NCBI RefSeq assembly: GCF_004153455.1
Contig: NZ_SDQE01000013.1
Coordinates: 1 to 64,000 of the forward strand
Length of the DNA: 64,000 nucleotides
DNA from: Allopusillimonas ginsengisoli
GTDB taxonomy: Bacteria > Pseudomonadota > Gammaproteobacteria > Burkholderiales > Burkholderiaceae_B
Direction of reading: 5' to 3'
Shown piece after piece: positions 21,461 to 30,266 of this stretch; position 1 is the stretch's first letter; the number at the start of each line of letters is the position of its first letter. The translations under genes and the position numbers were made by a program. The notes under the pieces were generated by a model. The model worked only from the letters and a program-made list of their open reading frames with translations. It had not been told where the DNA came from and ran no database searches.

Positions 21461-22504
21461 TCATGCCTCTGGCGCTTTGTTCGCGGTCCGCGCTCCGCGC
21501 TGGGCCGTCTTTCTGGCAGTGGTTTTACGTGGCGTTGCCGGTTTCCCGGGCTGCGCCTGTTGTGGCTGCGCTTTCAGGGGCTGGGTCTGTTGCGGCGGCG
21601 CTTGCTGTGTCTCGGCTGCCGGCTTGACTGCCGAGGCTGTCCGGCTGGTTCGCGCCTTACGTGGCCGCTTGGGTGGCGCCTCCGCCTCCTTCCGATACAC
21701 ATAGGCCCCTGACTTGTCGTCTCGTCCCAGCGACAGCAGGTCTCGCGCCTGCGCCTCTTCGAGCAGATTGCCGAATGCCCGGAAGCCATAATACGACTCA
21801 CTGAAGTCCGGCTTGCGGCGCTTGATGGCCTGCTTCAGGGCCGACGCCCAGATCTTGCCGCTGTCGCCCCGCTCCGCCAGCAAAGCCTCGAATGTATCGA
21901 CGACAATCTGCACAGCCGTATTCTTCAGTGCCTGAGACGCCTCTTTTTTATGATGATCCTCCACGACTTCGGCCTTGGCCTCTGGCCTGGGCTCGGCAAT
22001 GTGCGCATTGCGCGCCGTCCCGGCAGCGACACGCACCAAATCATCATAGAAAATAAACTCATCGCAATTCGCGATCAACAAATCCGAGGTCGACTGCTTC
22101 ACGCCCACACCAATCACCTGTTTGGCATTTTCTCGCAGCTTGGAGACCAGGGGAGAAAAGTCCGAATCCCCACTGATCACAACAAAGGTATCGACATGCG
22201 CCTTGGTATAGCAAAGGTCGAGCGCGTCTACCACCAGCCGGATATCCGCCGAATTCTTGCCTGACTGGCGCACATGCGGGATCTCGATCAGCTCGAAATT
22301 GGCTTCGTGCATGGATGCCTTGAAACCTTTATATCGCTCCCAATCGCAATAGGCCTTCTTGACGACAATATTGCCCTTCAGCAGCAGCCGCTCAAGTACC
22401 AATTTGATGTCGAACTGCTCGTAGCGCGCGTCCCTTACGCCCAGCGCCACGTTCTCAAAATCGCAGAATAAAGCCATGCTGAGACTTTCTGAACTGGATG
22501 CCAT
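21461..22504 (-). CDS. NYN-domain putative RNase with C-terminal OST-HTH/LOTUS domain
   Basis: A 347-residue protein. Residues about 10-155 form a NYN (PIN-like) domain: FCDFENV with Asp15, SGKNSADIRLVVDALD with Asp87, and VVISGDSDFSPLV with Asp113 and Asp115 are the expected metal-binding acids. About 190-275 is an OST-HTH/LOTUS-type winged helix (IWASALKQAIKRRKPDFSES; GAYVYRKE), a fold linked to RNA, particularly G-quadruplex, binding. The last 65 residues are a Pro/Gln/Ala-rich, strongly basic tail. Members of this LabA/DUF88 family are thought to cleave RNA. Its target here is unknown. It is divergent from fusA across 252 bp and has AGGA before the start. Confidence 0.85.
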   Translation of the reverse strand: MASSSESLSMALFCDFENVALGVRDARYEQFDIKLVLERLLLKGNIVVKKAYCDWERYKGFKASMHEANFELIEIPHVRQSGKNSADIRLVVDALDLCYTKAHVDTFVVISGDSDFSPLVSKLRENAKQVIGVGVKQSTSDLLIANCDEFIFYDDLVRVAAGTARNAHIAEPRPEAKAEVVEDHHKKEASQALKNTAVQIVVDTFEALLAERGDSGKIWASALKQAIKRRKPDFSESYYGFRAFGNLLEEAQARDLLSLGRDDKSGAYVYRKEAEAPPKRPRKARTSRTASAVKPAAETQQAPPQQTQPLKAQPQQAQPGKPATPRKTTARKTAQRGARTANKAPEA

Positions 22505-22593
22505 GGTAATTCCTGATCAATGCAAGGCCTGGCGCCTGATGGTTGTGAAAGACAGACCGGCACGTACACGTTGGCGCCGACTGTACAGAAGTC

Positions 22594-22622
22594 TTGATTA
22601 CAGCATGGTTTAATTATTATAG
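22594..22622 (+). promoter_or_regulatory. Probable fusA promoter
   Basis: TTGATT at 22594-22599, a 17-base spacer, then TTATAG at 22617-22622 lie in an unusually AT-rich patch. A second TATAAT at 22632-22637 lies just downstream without a clear -35. These sit about 135 bp before the fusA start in the divergent spacer with the NYN gene. Confidence 0.45.
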
Positions 22623-22756
22623 TGATCGTTATATAATTAAAACAATACAAACATCGAAACGGCGCGGCTGCATTGCATGTGGGTGTTTGTAAGGCCTGCG
22701 GGCATATCATTGCAAAAAGCCTCGCGCCGATCAATTTAATGACTCTGGATTCCATC

Positions 22757-24859
22757 ATGGCCCGTCACACACCCATCGAGCGCTATCGAAACATCGGCAT
22801 TTCCGCGCATATAGATGCTGGAAAAACCACCACAACAGAGCGCATTCTGTTTTATACAGGGGTCAGCCACAAGCTGGGCGAAGTTCACGACGGCGCCGCG
22901 GTGACAGACTGGATGGAACAGGAACAAGAGCGCGGCATTACGATTACGTCGTCCGCCGTGACCTGTTTCTGGAAAGGCATGGATCACAACCTGCCGGAAC
23001 ATCGCATCAATATTATCGACACGCCGGGGCACGTGGACTTCACCATTGAGGTCGAACGGTCCATGCGCGTGCTCGACGGTGCCATCATGGTGTATGACGC
23101 CGTGGGCGGCGTACAACCGCAGTCCGAAACGGTGTGGCGTCAGGCCGACAAGAACAAAGTGCCTCGACTGGCGTTCGTCAATAAAATGGATCGTGTCGGC
23201 GCCGACTTTTTCCATGTGCGGCAGACGATGATAGATCGTCTTCATGCGCACCCCGTGCCCGTTGTGCTGCCGATCGGCGCCGAAGATCAATTCGTTGGCG
23301 TAATCGACCTGATCAAAATGAAAGCCATTTTCTGGGACGACAGTACGCAAGGGGTGGTGTTCACTTTCGAAGACATCCCCGCCGAACTCAGGGATCTGGC
23401 CGCCACCTGGCACTACAGCATGGTAGAAGAAGCCGCGGAAGCCAACGAAACGCTGATGGACAACTATCTGGAGCACGGCACACTGCCGGACGAGGATATT
23501 GTGCGCGGTCTGCGCATCCGCACGCTTGCCGGAGAAATCCAGCCCATGCTGTGTGGCTCCGCCTTCAAGAACAAAGGTGTACAGCGCATACTTGATGCGG
23601 TCATCGAGTTCTTGCCTTCGCCAGACGACATACCGCCGGTCGCCGGTGTGGACGACGACGGAAATCCCGTCACCCGCCGGCCCGCCGATGATGAACGGTT
23701 CTCTGCCCTGGCGTTCAAGCTCATGACGGATGCCTACGTCGGCCAACTGACATTTGTGCGCGTGTATTCCGGCATTCTTTCAAAAGGCGACACCGTGTAC
23801 AACCCGATCAACGGCAAAAAAGAGCGTATCGGCCGAATCGTGCAAATGCGTGCCAACGATCGTTTGGAAGTTGATGAACTTCATGCCGGCGATATTGCCG
23901 CCTGTGTCGGCCTCAAGGAAGTCACCACCGGCGAAACACTGTGCGACATCCATGCCCCCATCACACTGGAACGCATGGCATTTCCCGATCCGGTTATCGC
24001 GCAGGCAGTAGAACCCAGGACCAAGGCAGACCAGGAAAAAATGGGCGTTGCCCTGCAACGGCTGGCTTCGGAGGATCCCTCCTTTCATGTGCGCACCGAC
24101 GAGGACTCAGGCCAGACCATTATCTCTGGCATGGGTGAGTTGCATCTGGAGATCATCATCGACCGAATGCGAAGAGAATTTGGCGTGCAGGCCAACGTCG
24201 GCAAGCCGCAAGTTGCCTACCGCGAGACCATACGCCAAAAAGTCACCGACATGGAAGGCAAGTTTGTACGACAGTCAGGTGGCAAGGGGCAGTATGGCCA
24301 TGTCGTGCTCACGGTCGAACCAAACGAGCGCGGCAAGGGCTTTGAATTTTTCGATGAAATCAAAGGCGGCGTCGTACCGCGCGAGTTCATTCCCGCCGTG
24401 CGAAAAGGTGTGGCGGAAGCCTTGAACAGCGGCGTGCTGGCGGGTTTTCCGGTGGTTGATGTCAAAGTGCATCTTACCTATGGTTCGTATCACGACGTGG
24501 ACTCGTCCGAGCAGGCATTCCGGATGGCCGGCATTCTCGGCTTCAAGAACGCCTGCCGCCATGCCCTGCCCGTCATTCTTGAACCCATCATGGCGGTGGA
24601 GGTGGAAACGCCTGAAGAATATGCCGGCAATGTCATGGGCGACCTGTCGTCGCGGCGTGGCGCCGTGCAGGGCATGAGCGATCTTACCGTGGGCAGCAAA
24701 GCAATCCGGGCCGAAGTGCCGCTCTCGGAGATGTTCGGTTACTCAACGGTTCTGCGGTCTGCCACACAAGGGCGCGCCAACTATACGATGGCGTTCAAAC
24801 ACTACGCGCAAGCGCCTGGCAGCGTTGCTCGAGAGATTGCTGTGTCGCATGCCACATAG
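22757..24859 (+). CDS. fusA: Elongation factor G (stand-alone copy)
   Basis: A 700-residue translational GTPase. GTP-binding motifs are [10 protein letters not shown] (P-loop, about 18-27), [17 protein letters not shown] and GSAFKNKG. Domains II-V follow at full length. It drives tRNA-mRNA translocation. The start [15 protein letters not shown] at 22757 matches the family; upstream in-frame codons do not. No rpsL, rpsG or tuf flank it, so it is not in the str operon and is likely a second copy (fusA2 type), as in several Burkholderiales; the other copy is not in this window. The frame is intact with no key residue missing. Confidence 0.93.
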   Translation: MARHTPIERYRNIGISAHIDAGKTTTTERILFYTGVSHKLGEVHDGAAVTDWMEQEQERGITITSSAVTCFWKGMDHNLPEHRINIIDTPGHVDFTIEVERSMRVLDGAIMVYDAVGGVQPQSETVWRQADKNKVPRLAFVNKMDRVGADFFHVRQTMIDRLHAHPVPVVLPIGAEDQFVGVIDLIKMKAIFWDDSTQGVVFTFEDIPAELRDLAATWHYSMVEEAAEANETLMDNYLEHGTLPDEDIVRGLRIRTLAGEIQPMLCGSAFKNKGVQRILDAVIEFLPSPDDIPPVAGVDDDGNPVTRRPADDERFSALAFKLMTDAYVGQLTFVRVYSGILSKGDTVYNPINGKKERIGRIVQMRANDRLEVDELHAGDIAACVGLKEVTTGETLCDIHAPITLERMAFPDPVIAQAVEPRTKADQEKMGVALQRLASEDPSFHVRTDEDSGQTIISGMGELHLEIIIDRMRREFGVQANVGKPQVAYRETIRQKVTDMEGKFVRQSGGKGQYGHVVLTVEPNERGKGFEFFDEIKGGVVPREFIPAVRKGVAEALNSGVLAGFPVVDVKVHLTYGSYHDVDSSEQAFRMAGILGFKNACRHALPVILEPIMAVEVETPEEYAGNVMGDLSSRRGAVQGMSDLTVGSKAIRAEVPLSEMFGYSTVLRSATQGRANYTMAFKHYAQAPGSVAREIAVSHAT

Positions 24860-24964
24860 CGTAATCAAGCATTGAAACCAGCACAAATCCAAAAACAGGG
24901 GGTACACCTGCACAGGCATCTGGTGTTAGCATTTGCCCGTTAAAAATATACGGAATGCGTACAG

Positions 24965-26326
24965 ATGGAATTCCTCAACACGCTAGTGAACCAGGTCAAC
25001 GGGCTCGTCTGGGGCCCGCCCATGCTGGTATTCATACTGGGCACAGGTTTTTTCCTGATGCTTACACTCAAGTTCATGCCCTTGATGCGTATCGGCACTG
25101 GTTTTGCGCTGATGTGGAAAGGTCGGAGCAAGGGTGACGAAGCCACCGGAGAGATCAGCCCCTTCCAGGCATTAATGACCTGTCTGGCCGCCACAGTGGG
25201 TACCGGAAACATTGCAGGCGTTGCCACCGCGATCGCGCTCGGTGGACCGGGCGCGCTGTTCTGGATGTGGTGTACGGCACTGGTCGGCATGGCCACCAAG
25301 TACTGTGAAGTCGTGCTGGCCGTGCATTACCGCGAAAAAGATGGTCGCAGCGAACACGTGGGCGGCCCCATGTATGCCATCAAGAACGGCTTGGGCAAAC
25401 GCTGGGCATGGCTCGGTGGCGCATTCGCCATCTTCGGCGGCCTGGCTGGATTCGGCATCGGCAACATGGTGCAGGTAAACAGCATGGCACATGCCCTGCA
25501 GGCAACCTTTTCAGTGCCGATGTGGATTACCGGCGTAGTCACCATGGTTGTTGTCGGCCTGGTGATTCTGGGAGGCATCAAACGTATCGGCGTTGTCGCG
25601 GCAGCGCTCGTGCCGTTTATGTGCGTGGCTTACGTCATTGCCAGCATCGCGGTGCTGATCATCAATATAGACGCCATTCCCGGCGCCTTCAATCTCATTT
25701 TCACGCATGCTTTCTCGCCTATCGCCGCCACAGGCGGTTTTGCGGGTGCTGCCGTCATGGCGGCCATTCGCTTTGGCGTTGCGCGCGGCATCTTCTCCAA
25801 TGAAGCGGGACTGGGCACTGCGGGTATCGCCCAGGCTGCAGGCACCACACGCAGCCCGGTGCGCTCTGGCCTGATAGGCATGATAGGTACATTTATCGAC
25901 ACGCTCATCATCTGCACCATGACGGGCCTGGCCATTGTGTGTTCCGGAGTATGGACCAGCGGCGAAAGCGGTGCGGAGCTGTCCTCAATGGCATTTGAAT
26001 CAGCCATGCCGGGTTATGGTGGCGCCATCCTGACACTGTCGCTGGTGATCTTCGCCTTTACCACGATTCTGGGATGGAGCTACTACGGTGAGAAATGCTG
26101 GGAATTCCTGGTGGGCACACGCGCCATCTTCCCCTACCGCGCCATCTGGGTGCTTGCCGTGCCGCTTGGCGCGATTGCGCAGCTTGATTTCGCCTGGCTG
26201 CTGGCAGACACGCTCAACGGGCTAATGGCTATTCCCAATCTCATTGGATTGCTGCTGCTCAGCCCTGTCGTGGTCAGTCTCACGCGAGAATACTTCACAG
26301 ACCGCAAACAATATGCCCCAGCCTGA
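24965..26326 (+). CDS. AGCS-family sodium:alanine/glycine symporter
   Basis: A 453-residue inner-membrane protein with about eleven hydrophobic helices. Family signatures are FQALMTCLAATVGTGNIAGVA and GVARGIFSNEAGLGTAGIAQAA, the conserved AGCS loops around the sodium and substrate sites. It imports alanine and/or glycine with sodium. The following acetyltransferase gene overlaps its 3' end by 14 bases, suggesting one transcript. Confidence 0.92.
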   Translation: MEFLNTLVNQVNGLVWGPPMLVFILGTGFFLMLTLKFMPLMRIGTGFALMWKGRSKGDEATGEISPFQALMTCLAATVGTGNIAGVATAIALGGPGALFWMWCTALVGMATKYCEVVLAVHYREKDGRSEHVGGPMYAIKNGLGKRWAWLGGAFAIFGGLAGFGIGNMVQVNSMAHALQATFSVPMWITGVVTMVVVGLVILGGIKRIGVVAAALVPFMCVAYVIASIAVLIINIDAIPGAFNLIFTHAFSPIAATGGFAGAAVMAAIRFGVARGIFSNEAGLGTAGIAQAAGTTRSPVRSGLIGMIGTFIDTLIICTMTGLAIVCSGVWTSGESGAELSSMAFESAMPGYGGAILTLSLVIFAFTTILGWSYYGEKCWEFLVGTRAIFPYRAIWVLAVPLGAIAQLDFAWLLADTLNGLMAIPNLIGLLLLSPVVVSLTREYFTDRKQYAPA

Positions 26327-26822
26327 CCAGAATGCGTCGAAGGCCAAGCGCAGCGTTGCATCCTCCGCAGCCTCCGCGCTTGGGTTCCGCGAGGCCCGGC
26401 GCGAGGATATTCCCGCCATCGTCGCACTGCTGGCTGATGACGCGCTGGGGGCCAACCGCGATGGCCCCCAGCTCATGACCAACTACCTGTCCGCCTGGGA
26501 GGCCATGGCCGCCCAGAAAGGCAATGCGTTGATCGTTGCCACGCTCAGTGAAGAAGTCGTTGGCGTGCTGCAGTTAACGCTAATCCCGGGGCTGTCGCGC
26601 GGCGGCATGCTACGGGGCCAGATCGAAAGCGTACGAGTCAGCAGCAAACATCGAGGCTACCGGATCGGCCAACAACTGCTGGCCCACGCCATCGACATCG
26701 CCCGATCAGCGGGTTGCGGACTTGTGCAACTGACGAGTGACAAGCAACGCACTGACGCACTGCGGTTCTACGCGCAGTTGGGTTTCGTTGCGTCGCATGA
26801 AGGGCTCAAGCTGACACTTTAG
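26313..26822 (+). CDS. GNAT-family N-acetyltransferase
   Basis: A 169-residue protein. After about 25 variable residues comes GFREARREDIPAIVALLADDALG, then the acetyl-CoA-binding motif A (VRVSSKHRGYRIGQQLL) and motif B (ALRFYAQLGFVASHEGLKL). This is a simple single-domain GNAT; the substrate cannot be told from sequence. The start at 26313 lies inside the symporter's last codons, so translation is probably coupled. Confidence 0.85.
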   Translation: MPQPDQNASKAKRSVASSAASALGFREARREDIPAIVALLADDALGANRDGPQLMTNYLSAWEAMAAQKGNALIVATLSEEVVGVLQLTLIPGLSRGGMLRGQIESVRVSSKHRGYRIGQQLLAHAIDIARSAGCGLVQLTSDKQRTDALRFYAQLGFVASHEGLKLTL

Positions 26823-27089
26823 CGATCTTCGCCACCGCGTCCTAGCCGTACAAAGCACCGTCCACCACCTTGTGTTTCAGGACGAGGCCCACACTCGGGC
26901 TGCATGGCTGGCGGCGTATGGCGACCACCCATCCCCCCTGGCGCGCCTGATGTGTCAGACGAACAGCACAAGAAGGCCCGACAAGAGCCTGCCGGTCGAG
27001 CAGCAGCCTGTTTACCCGTCAATGAATTATTATTACTATATGGAATAAGCTTATATAGTAAATACACAATAGCTATTGCCGGGAGAGAT

Positions 27090-27686
27090 ATGAAACGCAT
27101 TCACTTGCTGATGGCAGCCTTGCTTCTCAGTTTTTACACAAACATCGTTCTTGCTGCGGCACCTGCGGATATTCCCAAAGACAAGCAAACACATCTTGGC
27201 CTGTACCTGAGCCCTCAACAAGCCTGGGACAAGATTCAAGAAAATCCCTCAGACACCCTGTTTATCGACGTGCGAACAAGGGCGGAGGCGGTGTATGTTG
27301 GCATGCCTGAAGGCGTGGATGGCCTGGTGCCATATGTTGAGCACGATCCATTTTGGTCCTGGGACGACAAGCGCAATACTTACAAAGTTGAGCCGGTGCA
27401 AAGCTTTGTGCCCGAAGTAAACCGCCGTCTGGAGGATAAAAAACTGTCCAAGAACGATACAGTTATCGTCATGTGCCGATCAGGCACGCGCAGCGCGCTC
27501 GCAGCTGATCGGCTGGCGGAAGACGGCTATACAAAGGTATATACCATCGTAGAGGGCTTTGAAGGCGATAAGCGCAAATCCGGCCCGGATAAAGGTCAGC
27601 GAACGATGAATGGGTGGAAGAACGCGGGACTGCCATGGACGTACGCTGTGCAGAAGGAGAAAATGTTTATTGAAGGCGAAGACTGA
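27090..27686 (+). CDS. Exported rhodanese-domain protein
   Basis: A 198-residue protein with a signal peptide (MKRIHLLMAALLLSFYTNIV, cleavage near LAA), so it is periplasmic. The rhodanese fold follows: TLFIDVRTRAEAVYVGMPEGVDG, a Trp/Asp-rich insert (FWSWDDKRNTYK), and the active-site loop VMCRSGTRSALA with the catalytic Cys. Such proteins move sulfane sulfur or bind redox partners. The GAGAGAT ribosome site supports the start at 27090. It stands alone, 100 bp before the convergent cupredoxin remnant. Confidence 0.85.
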   Translation: MKRIHLLMAALLLSFYTNIVLAAAPADIPKDKQTHLGLYLSPQQAWDKIQENPSDTLFIDVRTRAEAVYVGMPEGVDGLVPYVEHDPFWSWDDKRNTYKVEPVQSFVPEVNRRLEDKKLSKNDTVIVMCRSGTRSALAADRLAEDGYTKVYTIVEGFEGDKRKSGPDKGQRTMNGWKNAGLPWTYAVQKEKMFIEGED

Positions 27687-27790
27687 TCCAGAAGCGTTCA
27701 AAGCCCCGGACGGGCAGGAGTGATCAGTGACCGGCAGCGCGTAACGACTACGCTCGCGCAGCCTAGTTCTGCCGGTCCAAGGAAAAATGA

Positions 27791-28102
27791 TCAGCTGACC
27801 TTTACCTTCCCGACCATTCCGGCCTCCATATGACCCGGAATCAGGCACGCGAAGTCAACGGTGCCCGCCTGATTGAAGTGCCACACCAAGCCGCCAACCT
27901 TACCTGCGGCCAGCGTGATCATATTCGGCTCCGCGTGCTGCATTCCGGGCATTTTTTGCATCTCGGCCGCATGGGCCTTGAGGTCGGCAATGGTTCCAAT
28001 CACCAGTTCGTGAGGAATCTTGCCTGTGTTCTTGATAAGGAAACGAACGGTTCCACCGGCGTTGACTTCAATGTCACTCGGCGTAAACCGCATCCGCGAC
28101 AT
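27791..28102 (-). pseudogene. Cupredoxin (copper-binding, plastocyanin-like) gene, 5'-truncated
   Basis: 103 residues match the C-terminal two thirds of a periplasmic cupredoxin: MRFTPSDIEVNAGGTVRF, HELVIGTIADLKAHAAEM, and the copper loop VDFACLIPGHMEAGMVGKV with Cys, His and Met ligands. The usual signal peptide and first beta strand are missing. Homology stops at about 28105-28125, where plus-strand integrase sequence begins. As it stands the product would have no export signal, so it is most likely nonfunctional. A start codon at 28102 exists but without a good ribosome site. Full-length relatives often travel with copper-resistance genes; none are adjacent here. Confidence 0.75.
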
Positions 28103-28103
28103 T

Positions 28104-28355
28104 GAGCTGTCGGCAATTGCTATTGAAGCGCTGCAGGCCCAAAAAACGGTATCTTTCTTATGGGGTAGAGCCGAAGGAATTCATTCTGGCTGGCTGGCTG
28201 GCCAGATGGGCCATGAAGATGTGGAAATGGTCTTCAAGGTCTACGGGAAATGGATTGATGCCAACTATCAGAAGGTGCGAGTTCAGTCTGATCGGTGTGA
28301 ATTGCCACACCACCAGGCACTAAAAAGGGCCAATATTTCTATCGGCCCCATCTAG
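28104..28355 (+). pseudogene. Decayed tyrosine-recombinase (phage-type integrase) C-terminal fragment
   Basis: The frame reads ELSAIAIEALQAQKTVSFL and then, without the expected catalytic RHTYA block between, SGWLAGQMGHEDVEMVFKVY followed by GKWIDANYQKV. The second part is the typical C-terminal box of phage integrases (Q-M-G-H, then K-V-Y with the catalytic Tyr). The first resembles the segment just before the catalytic Arg. The fragment has thus lost both its N-terminus and an internal stretch, and cannot be active. It lies directly beside ssrA, a common integrase target, on the opposite strand. Confidence 0.75.
28322..28348 (-). terminator. ssrA terminator
   Basis: Read on the minus strand, a 9-bp stem (GGGCCGATA / TATTGGCCC) with a GAAA tetraloop is followed by TTTTT. 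It lies 35 bp past the tmRNA 3' end. It falls inside the tail of the integrase frame, which shows that this tail is host, not integrase, sequence. Confidence 0.85.
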
Positions 28356-28382
28356 CGCTACATAGTGCAGCGTAGTGTTGAC

Positions 28383-28749
28383 TGGTGGAGTCGGGGGGAA
28401 TTGAACCCCCGTCCGCAAGCCCTCTGCAGGCAGTTCTACATGTGTAGTCGGTTAACTTTAAAGTTTTAACCTCGGATCATGCCAACCAACAGGCCCTTCC
28501 TTGGCGATTCACATTAATTTAAGATCAGACTGAGTGACCCAGCCAGACCCGATTCTTTGTAAATGACGCTGCTGTAAGTTTTACCCTACCTGACCCAAAG
28601 ACAAATCAGTGCAGCGGCTTACCGCATTAAGCGGCTAAAGCGAAACGCTCGTCGTTGGCGTTTATAGATTTCCAGTGGATTTACGAGCTTACTGGTGCTC
28701 GACATGCCCTGCTCTGTTTCGTGACCCACGTCGAAGCCGGATCGACCCC
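28383..28749 (-). ncRNA. ssrA: Transfer-messenger RNA (tmRNA)
   Basis: A 367-nt RNA. The 5' GGGGUCG pairs with the 3' CGACUCC before CCA to form the seven-pair acceptor stem, and the T-arm GGGUUCAAUUCCC is present. The tag reading frame (28627-28659) codes ANDERFALAA and a UAA stop, the usual betaproteobacterial tag that marks stalled polypeptides for degradation. With SmpB it rescues stalled ribosomes. A TATAAT lies just upstream of the mature 5' end and a strong terminator follows the 3' end. Confidence 0.97.
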
Positions 28750-28758
28750 AGAAGAACC

Positions 28759-28801
28759 ATTATACCGGCATTTTTTGCATAATGAAACTGCAACATGCCG
28801 G
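28759..28801 (-). promoter_or_regulatory. ssrA promoter with overlapping inverted repeat
   Basis: A perfect minus-strand -10 TATAAT (28759-28764) ends nine bases before the tmRNA 5' end. Seventeen bases further up is only a weak TTTCAT -35. That upstream zone is an interrupted palindrome: CCGGCAT (28765-28771) and TTGCA (28775-28779) are mirrored by TGCAA (28789-28793) and ATGCCGG (28795-28801). Confidence 0.6.
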
Positions 28802-28896
28802 TTATCCTGGGTGGCGCAGCAACATCCAGCGATACAATTATGCTTTTGTGGAGGTGCGGCCCAAACCAGACCGCGCCCTCACCGCGTCACGCATTC

Positions 28897-30264
28897 ATGA
28901 GTTCTGATATCAAGAAGCAACACCGCGACAGCTTTACGTCCAGCTTCGGCGTTTTGGCGGCCACCCTGGGATCGGCAGTCGGCCTGGGAAATATCTGGAA
29001 AGTGCCTTATCTAACTGGCGCAAATGGTGGCGCTGGATTTCTGCTGATCTATCTCCTGGCAACGCTGGCCATCGGACTACCGGTGATGATTGCCGAGATT
29101 GCCATCGGGCGGCGCGGACACGCCAATCCGATCACCGCCCTGCAGACGATAGCGCCTCATCAAGGCCCTTGGTGGCTGATCGGTGTAGCCGGAATGATCG
29201 GCAGTTTCTTGATCGTCTCGTTCTATTCTGAAGTGGCAGCCTGGGTGTTTGCCTATGTCATCAAGGCCTTGGGAGGCACTCTGCTAAGCAGCGACCCCAA
29301 CGTCACGGCGGCAGCCTTCGAGGCGCTGATACAACACCCGCTGCGCAGTCTGATATGGCAATGGGTCGTGCTGGGCCTCATCGGCGGCATCCTGACAATG
29401 GGGGTTACCAAAGGAATCGAAGCAGTCACCAAGCGGCTGATGCCGCTGCTGTTCTTGCTGCTGCTGGTGCTGTGCGGCGTGAGCCTCTCGCTTGAGCAGG
29501 CCGCAACAGGCCTGGCCTTCCTATTCAAGCCAGATTTTTCCAGGCTCACCACCACCGCCGTACTGACGGCCATGGGGCTGGCATTTTTCAAGCTGTCTAT
29601 CGGCATGGGCACGATGATGACCTACGGCAGCTATTTCAAGCGCGAACAAAATATTCCCGTGACAGCCTTTCGGGTGATGTGCGCGGATATGGCGGTGTCG
29701 CTTTTGGCTGGCATTGCTATTTTCCCTGCAGTGTTCACGTTTGGCTTTGCGCCGGAAGCGGGCCCGTCTCTCGTGTTCATCACCTTGCCTGCGGTGTTTT
29801 CACAACTCCCCATGGGACAGGCATTCATGGCGGCGTTTTTTGTGCTGACCGCCGTCGCCGCTACCGGCGCGCTGCTTTCCCTGATCGAGGTGCCTGTCGC
29901 CATTCTGCATGAACGGCTGCGCATTTCTCGCCGACGCGCAACAGCGCTGACGCTAACGCTACTGGCACTCCCCTCTGCCGGCGCCGCATTAAGCCAGAGC
30001 CTGCTGGCCAACACACGAATCGCCGGACTGAATTTGTTCGAGCTATTTGACTTTCTGTCGTCCAATATTGTGCTGCCGGTCGGCGGCATTTTCATCGCCC
30101 TGTTTGTGGGGTGGGTCTGGGGAAGAAACAACTTTCGGGCCGCCTTGTCGAACGATGGCCTGCTCGCCAACCAGCAGCTTGCCAATGCCATTTTCATACT
30201 GCTGCGATATATCTCGCCCATTCTGATCCTGCTGATCATGGGCAAGGGGCTGAAACTATTCTGA
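28897..30264 (+). CDS. NSS-family sodium-dependent transporter
   Basis: A 455-residue inner-membrane protein of the neurotransmitter:sodium symporter (LeuT-like) family. The first helix signature LGSAVGLGNIWKVPYLTGANG (here with V-P-Y for the usual F-P-Y) forms the sodium/substrate site, followed by about ten further helices. Bacterial members carry amino acids such as tryptophan, tyrosine or leucine. Start ATG at 28897 follows the family; the frame extends upstream without similarity. The stop is only two bases from the stop of the convergent methyltransferase. Confidence 0.9.
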   Translation: MSSDIKKQHRDSFTSSFGVLAATLGSAVGLGNIWKVPYLTGANGGAGFLLIYLLATLAIGLPVMIAEIAIGRRGHANPITALQTIAPHQGPWWLIGVAGMIGSFLIVSFYSEVAAWVFAYVIKALGGTLLSSDPNVTAAAFEALIQHPLRSLIWQWVVLGLIGGILTMGVTKGIEAVTKRLMPLLFLLLLVLCGVSLSLEQAATGLAFLFKPDFSRLTTTAVLTAMGLAFFKLSIGMGTMMTYGSYFKREQNIPVTAFRVMCADMAVSLLAGIAIFPAVFTFGFAPEAGPSLVFITLPAVFSQLPMGQAFMAAFFVLTAVAATGALLSLIEVPVAILHERLRISRRRATALTLTLLALPSAGAALSQSLLANTRIAGLNLFELFDFLSSNIVLPVGGIFIALFVGWVWGRNNFRAALSNDGLLANQQLANAIFILLRYISPILILLIMGKGLKLF

Positions 30265-30266
30265 AC

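Noticed and set aside
22736-23746. A 336-codon minus-strand frame antisense to fusA
   Set aside because: fusA is complete and conserved over this region; the antisense product shows no domain or ribosome site.
27687-28382. Search by eye for a direct repeat of the ssrA 3' end marking an att site
   Set aside because: No copy of the acceptor or T-arm sequence was found on the far side of the integrase or cupredoxin remnants, so element borders cannot be defined.
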